Shown here in pieces: positions 62,501 to 64,000 of a stretch of DNA of 64,000 nt. A program made the translations under genes and the position numbers. The DNA comes from Struthio camelus. Taxonomy: Eukaryota; Chordata; Aves; Struthioniformes; Struthionidae. Under the pieces are notes generated by a model that saw nothing but the letters and a program-made list of their open reading frames with translations, was not told the DNA's origin and did no database searches. Numbering within the stretch: position 1 is the stretch's first letter; each line of letters starts with the position of its first letter. The stretch lies in assembly GCF_040807025.1 (NCBI RefSeq), contig NC_090943.1:23837213-23901212 (forward strand), read 5' to 3'.

Positions 62501-64000
62501 TGTTAAATTTTAGAAATCTCAAACAATATGACTGTCTCTTTAGTATGACTTTTTTTTTTTTTTGTCTTGGGTTTATTTCACAGTGTAATATGTCAATTAA
62601 TAAGTTTTCTTACTAACAACAAGACTGTTAGTAGGATTTCTGTAGTATTCACTTAGCTTACTCATCTGAGCAGCATCATTTGCCCTGCGATGCCATTGCT
62701 CTTAGTCAAATCCTCATCTCCATGTGTCATACCGTACTCTTGTTTTTTAAGCTGTAACTGCAAGTACAGTTTAAAATGGCATAAGCAACAATGCAGCTGA
62801 AAGAGTAGTCCTGTCCTTGCCCTGCCTTCAGACACTTGGTCCTCCCTCCCCACCTGTGTTTGTGCCAGCATATGCATTTGTGTAATCATAGCATTAATAG
62901 CAGACAGGGGGCTCAGTGCTGCTAGGGCTTGTTAGACGACGGTGGCAGTAAGAAGAAGATCTAGGTAGTCTTTCTTCTGTCGTAAGGCCCAGAGTGTGCT
63001 ATGTTAAACCTGGGGAGAAATTTTATCTCCTTTTGTACTGCCTAGGAATGCATGGCAGATAAATAAAATGAACTCCTACCTAAACAGTTTTCTGAAGCAC
63101 AATTTATGTACGCTGTAAGTACAGAGTGACACAAGCAATAACAAGGCAGCAGTCCCCTGAAGAACTGACCACTATTCTGTTATTCTGTTTATGTCACCAA
63201 TTTAAGACATCTGCTTACTAGTTTCCTAACTTATTCTCTGTCTTCACTGATTCAAGACTTGCACAGTGCAGAGATTGTTGGGGTAATTGAACAGTGGGAG
63301 GAAGTGATTGAGGAGCTATGAGTAAACAAGTTAAATTAATACAATGTTTCACTGTTTTGGTTTCTCCAATTCCTCTCAGCAGCAGATCTTTATGTAGGCC
63401 TAGGGAATAAACAACTATACTTAATTAACTATGCTACAGAGACCTGTACATTCTGCCTGCTGTCAAAATATTGCATTCTGGCAGGCAGAAGGGGCAGAAG
63501 AGATAAGCTATTACCAAGATTATGAACAGTAGCTTAGTATATTGCACAAATAATTTGATACAGTTTAGATTAGTCAGCACTGGTAGCCACTTCACTAATT
63601 TTACTGCTGTCTTAGTATCTTTTCCCTTCATTCCCCCGTGATGCATGCAGACACATTCTAGGAGCGTGTTTCTAACACATGCCTCATGTATTAGTTATGT
63701 CGAAATGAATAGGTGTTCAGTTGAAAGCTGCTGCCAGGACACATTTATGTTCTGACAGGAGTGAAAGGTTTCCCAGCCTCTTTCTGTTTACTTGGTCCAA
63801 GTAAAACTGCTCTGTCATTCTGCCTGTTGGGTACCGCTGTAACATCATTTCCGTGTAAGTACCTTGTTGTATTATTTTCACTTTACCCACTGTAAGACTT
63901 GGATTATTGCTTGCCGTATTACATGTCACCTGATTTATGTATTTTATAAATAAAAAGTATCTGATGTTATGTATAACTCTGCTGAATATACCAGAAGAAC
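59575..64000 (+). other. ST8SIA6: ST8SIA6 intron 2 (partial)
   Basis: AT-rich sequence running to the window edge. I searched for the next exon, expected to carry the end of the stem region, and found no convincing candidate. It contains the small minisatellite at 61522-61643 and otherwise nothing I can name. Confidence 0.6.
61522..61643 (+). repeat. Minisatellite, about 2.4 units of 48-53 bp
   Basis: Units start at ATCCAGAGAGCAGCTGGA (61522), ATCCAGACAGCAGCTGGA (61570) and ATCCAGAGAGCATCTGGA (61623), and the first two end in 'catgctggagggatttg'. The second unit carries about 5 extra bases. Confidence 0.85.

Overview
The window looks like nuclear DNA from a bird, or less likely another sauropsid. 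It is AT-rich with two strong CpG islands, GT/AG introns, degraded CR1-type LINE fragments and several long poly-G/poly-C runs. It holds one complete gene, HACD1, and the 5' end of a second, ST8SIA6, both on the + strand. The identification rests on protein family features and on gene order recalled from human chromosome 10p12, where HACD1 and ST8SIA6 are neighbours in the same orientation. No database search was possible.

Layout: (1) 1-5550 is upstream intergenic DNA with old repeat remnants and an unexplained GC-rich patch near 715-905. (2) A CpG island at about 5560-7000 contains the HACD1 promoter, 5' leader and first coding exon. (3) HACD1 runs from 6141 to 18351 in seven coding exons that join in frame to 245 codons plus TGA; a candidate poly(A) signal follows at 18453. 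(4) About 40 kb (18480-58500) has no convincing protein-coding gene. It holds old CR1, L3-like and MIR-like fragments, short tandem duplications, palindromes, one hairpin and a likely templated insertion. (5) A second CpG island (about 58540-59330) carries the ST8SIA6 promoter and exon 1, with exon 2 at 59479-59574. The rest of the window is ST8SIA6 intron 2.

HACD1 is the 3-hydroxyacyl-CoA dehydratase of the ER very-long-chain fatty acid elongation cycle. ST8SIA6 is a Golgi alpha-2,8-sialyltransferase. They share a conserved neighbourhood but no known pathway. I found no prokaryote-type system, CRISPR array, tRNA, rRNA or intact transposon, and no clearly novel biological system. The best leads are the local templated duplication at 50964-51477, the start-stop uORFs in the likely HACD1 leader, a possible intronic-polyadenylation form of HACD1, and a possible TIR-bounded element at 38150-38456.
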